Assembly (NCBI GenBank): GCA_913058555.1
Contig: CAJXRJ010000373.1
Location: 1-7,451 of the forward strand
Length of the DNA stretch: 7,451 nt
Source: an uncultured bacterium
GTDB taxonomy: Bacteria > Planctomycetota > UBA1135 > GCA-002686595
Direction: 5' to 3'
Shown here: in pieces, positions 7,249 to 7,451 of the stretch
Numbering within the stretch: the stretch's first letter is position 1
Layout of the letters: every line of letters begins with the position of its first letter
The notes under the pieces: model-generated
What the model was told of the DNA's origin: nothing
What the model saw: only the letters and a program-made list of their open reading frames with translations
Databases searched by the model: none
Made by a program: the position numbers and the translations under genes

Positions 7249-7386
7249 GTGGGGACAGAGTTGGCTGGCGCGGAGCAGGGCCCACCAGGCTTTCCAGCAT
7301 CGGGACCCGCCGCTCTTCCGTCGATGGCGGGCACAGCTCCCCCCCGGAACAGTCATCATGGTTCTCTGCTCGCGCGGCGCCGAATT

Positions 7387-7415
7387 CCCTGGGACCTAGG
7401 CGGGGTCCACCAGGG
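7387..7415 (-). terminator. Hairpin over a possible stop codon at the window's right edge
   Basis: CCCTGGGACC (7387-7396) pairs with GGTC (7404-7407) and CCAGGG (7410-7415), giving ten base pairs interrupted by a 2-nt bulge, with a 7-nt loop. The TAG of the possible - strand gene end (7396-7398) lies at the stem-loop boundary, an arrangement like the hairpin at the sdhB stop. No U-tract follows on the - strand, so termination is only a guess. Confidence 0.2.
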
Positions 7416-7451
7416 CCACAGACGACATCCGCGCCTCGGCCTTAATCCTGT
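7396..7451 (-). CDS. Possible C-terminal end of a gene running off the window
   Basis: Read on the - strand, the last 56 bases give an open frame to the window edge that ends RIKAEARMSSVALVDPA and then TAG. The residues look protein-like and the direction matches the sdh operon, but 17 codons are too few to prove coding or to name a family. If real, the gene ends nearly 800 nt before sdhC and is probably not in the same operon. The + strand also has an open frame ending at nearly the same place, which lowers confidence. Confidence 0.22.
   Translation of the reverse strand, partial: RIKAEARMSSVALVDPA

Larger units (their letters stand above)
6609..7395. other. Long stretch without a supportable gene, upstream of sdhC
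   Basis: About 790 nt separate the sdhC start from the possible gene at the right edge. Several frames stay open for 70-136 codons on both strands, but their translations are rich in Arg, Ser, Pro and Gly, show no known motif, and overlap one another in different frames, as expected for GC-rich non-coding DNA. I see no tRNA or rRNA signature. The part next to sdhC holds an 8-bp palindrome TTGGCCAA (6623-6630, 14 nt before the start codon) and a CACGGC/GCCGTG inverted repeat (6682-6695). Either could be an operator, but nothing supports that. The right half (7030-7250) is richer in inverted repeats, listed separately. The sdh promoter and leader are presumably here. Confidence 0.6.

Noticed and set aside
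6960..7334. 124-codon - strand open frame in the region upstream of sdhC
   Set aside because: Gly/Arg/Pro-rich, no motif, no ribosome binding site recognised, and its third-position base use looks mixed by eye. Other frames are equally open here.

Overview
The window is GC-rich DNA holding two gene groups that face each other, plus a long stretch upstream of the second group with no convincing gene. I see no phage, IS, CRISPR or tRNA signature. Two secreted formylglycine-dependent sulfatases lie beside a diheme-type succinate dehydrogenase, and Shine-Dalgarno signals are weak at most starts. This fits Planctomycetota or a related marine/PVC-type lineage. That placement is an inference from gene types, not from a marker gene.

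Layout: (1) Bases 67-3139, + strand: two tandem sulfatases of clearly different subtypes. The first is a classical arylsulfatase/GalNAc-6-sulfatase-like enzyme with a CSPSR maturation motif. The second is a heparan-N-sulfatase-like enzyme with an unusual CSPCR motif. Both have N-terminal signal peptides, so they probably act together outside the cytoplasm on a sulfated glycan. (2) Bases 3140-3275: a short convergent gap, with a hairpin at its right edge that reaches into the end of sdhB. (3) Bases 3276-6608, - strand: a compact sdhC-sdhA-sdhB operon encoding a three-subunit succinate:quinone oxidoreductase of the Bacillus/Bacteroidota/Wolinella type. It has a single five-helix SdhC membrane anchor with four or five candidate heme histidines, and no sdhD. 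The junctions are tight: a 4-nt gap between sdhC and sdhA, and an ATGA overlap between sdhA and sdhB. (4) Bases 6609-7395: about 790 nt without a supportable gene but with several inverted repeats, the best being a 9-bp perfect pair at 7030-7067. (5) Bases 7396-7451: possibly the last codons of another - strand gene that runs off the window.

The sulfatases would scavenge sulfate or glycan carbon, while SdhCAB serves central carbon oxidation and respiration. Nothing links the two groups beyond adjacency. I find no clearly novel system here. The points most worth a second look are the atypical active-site signature of the second sulfatase and the inverted-repeat-rich region upstream of sdhC.
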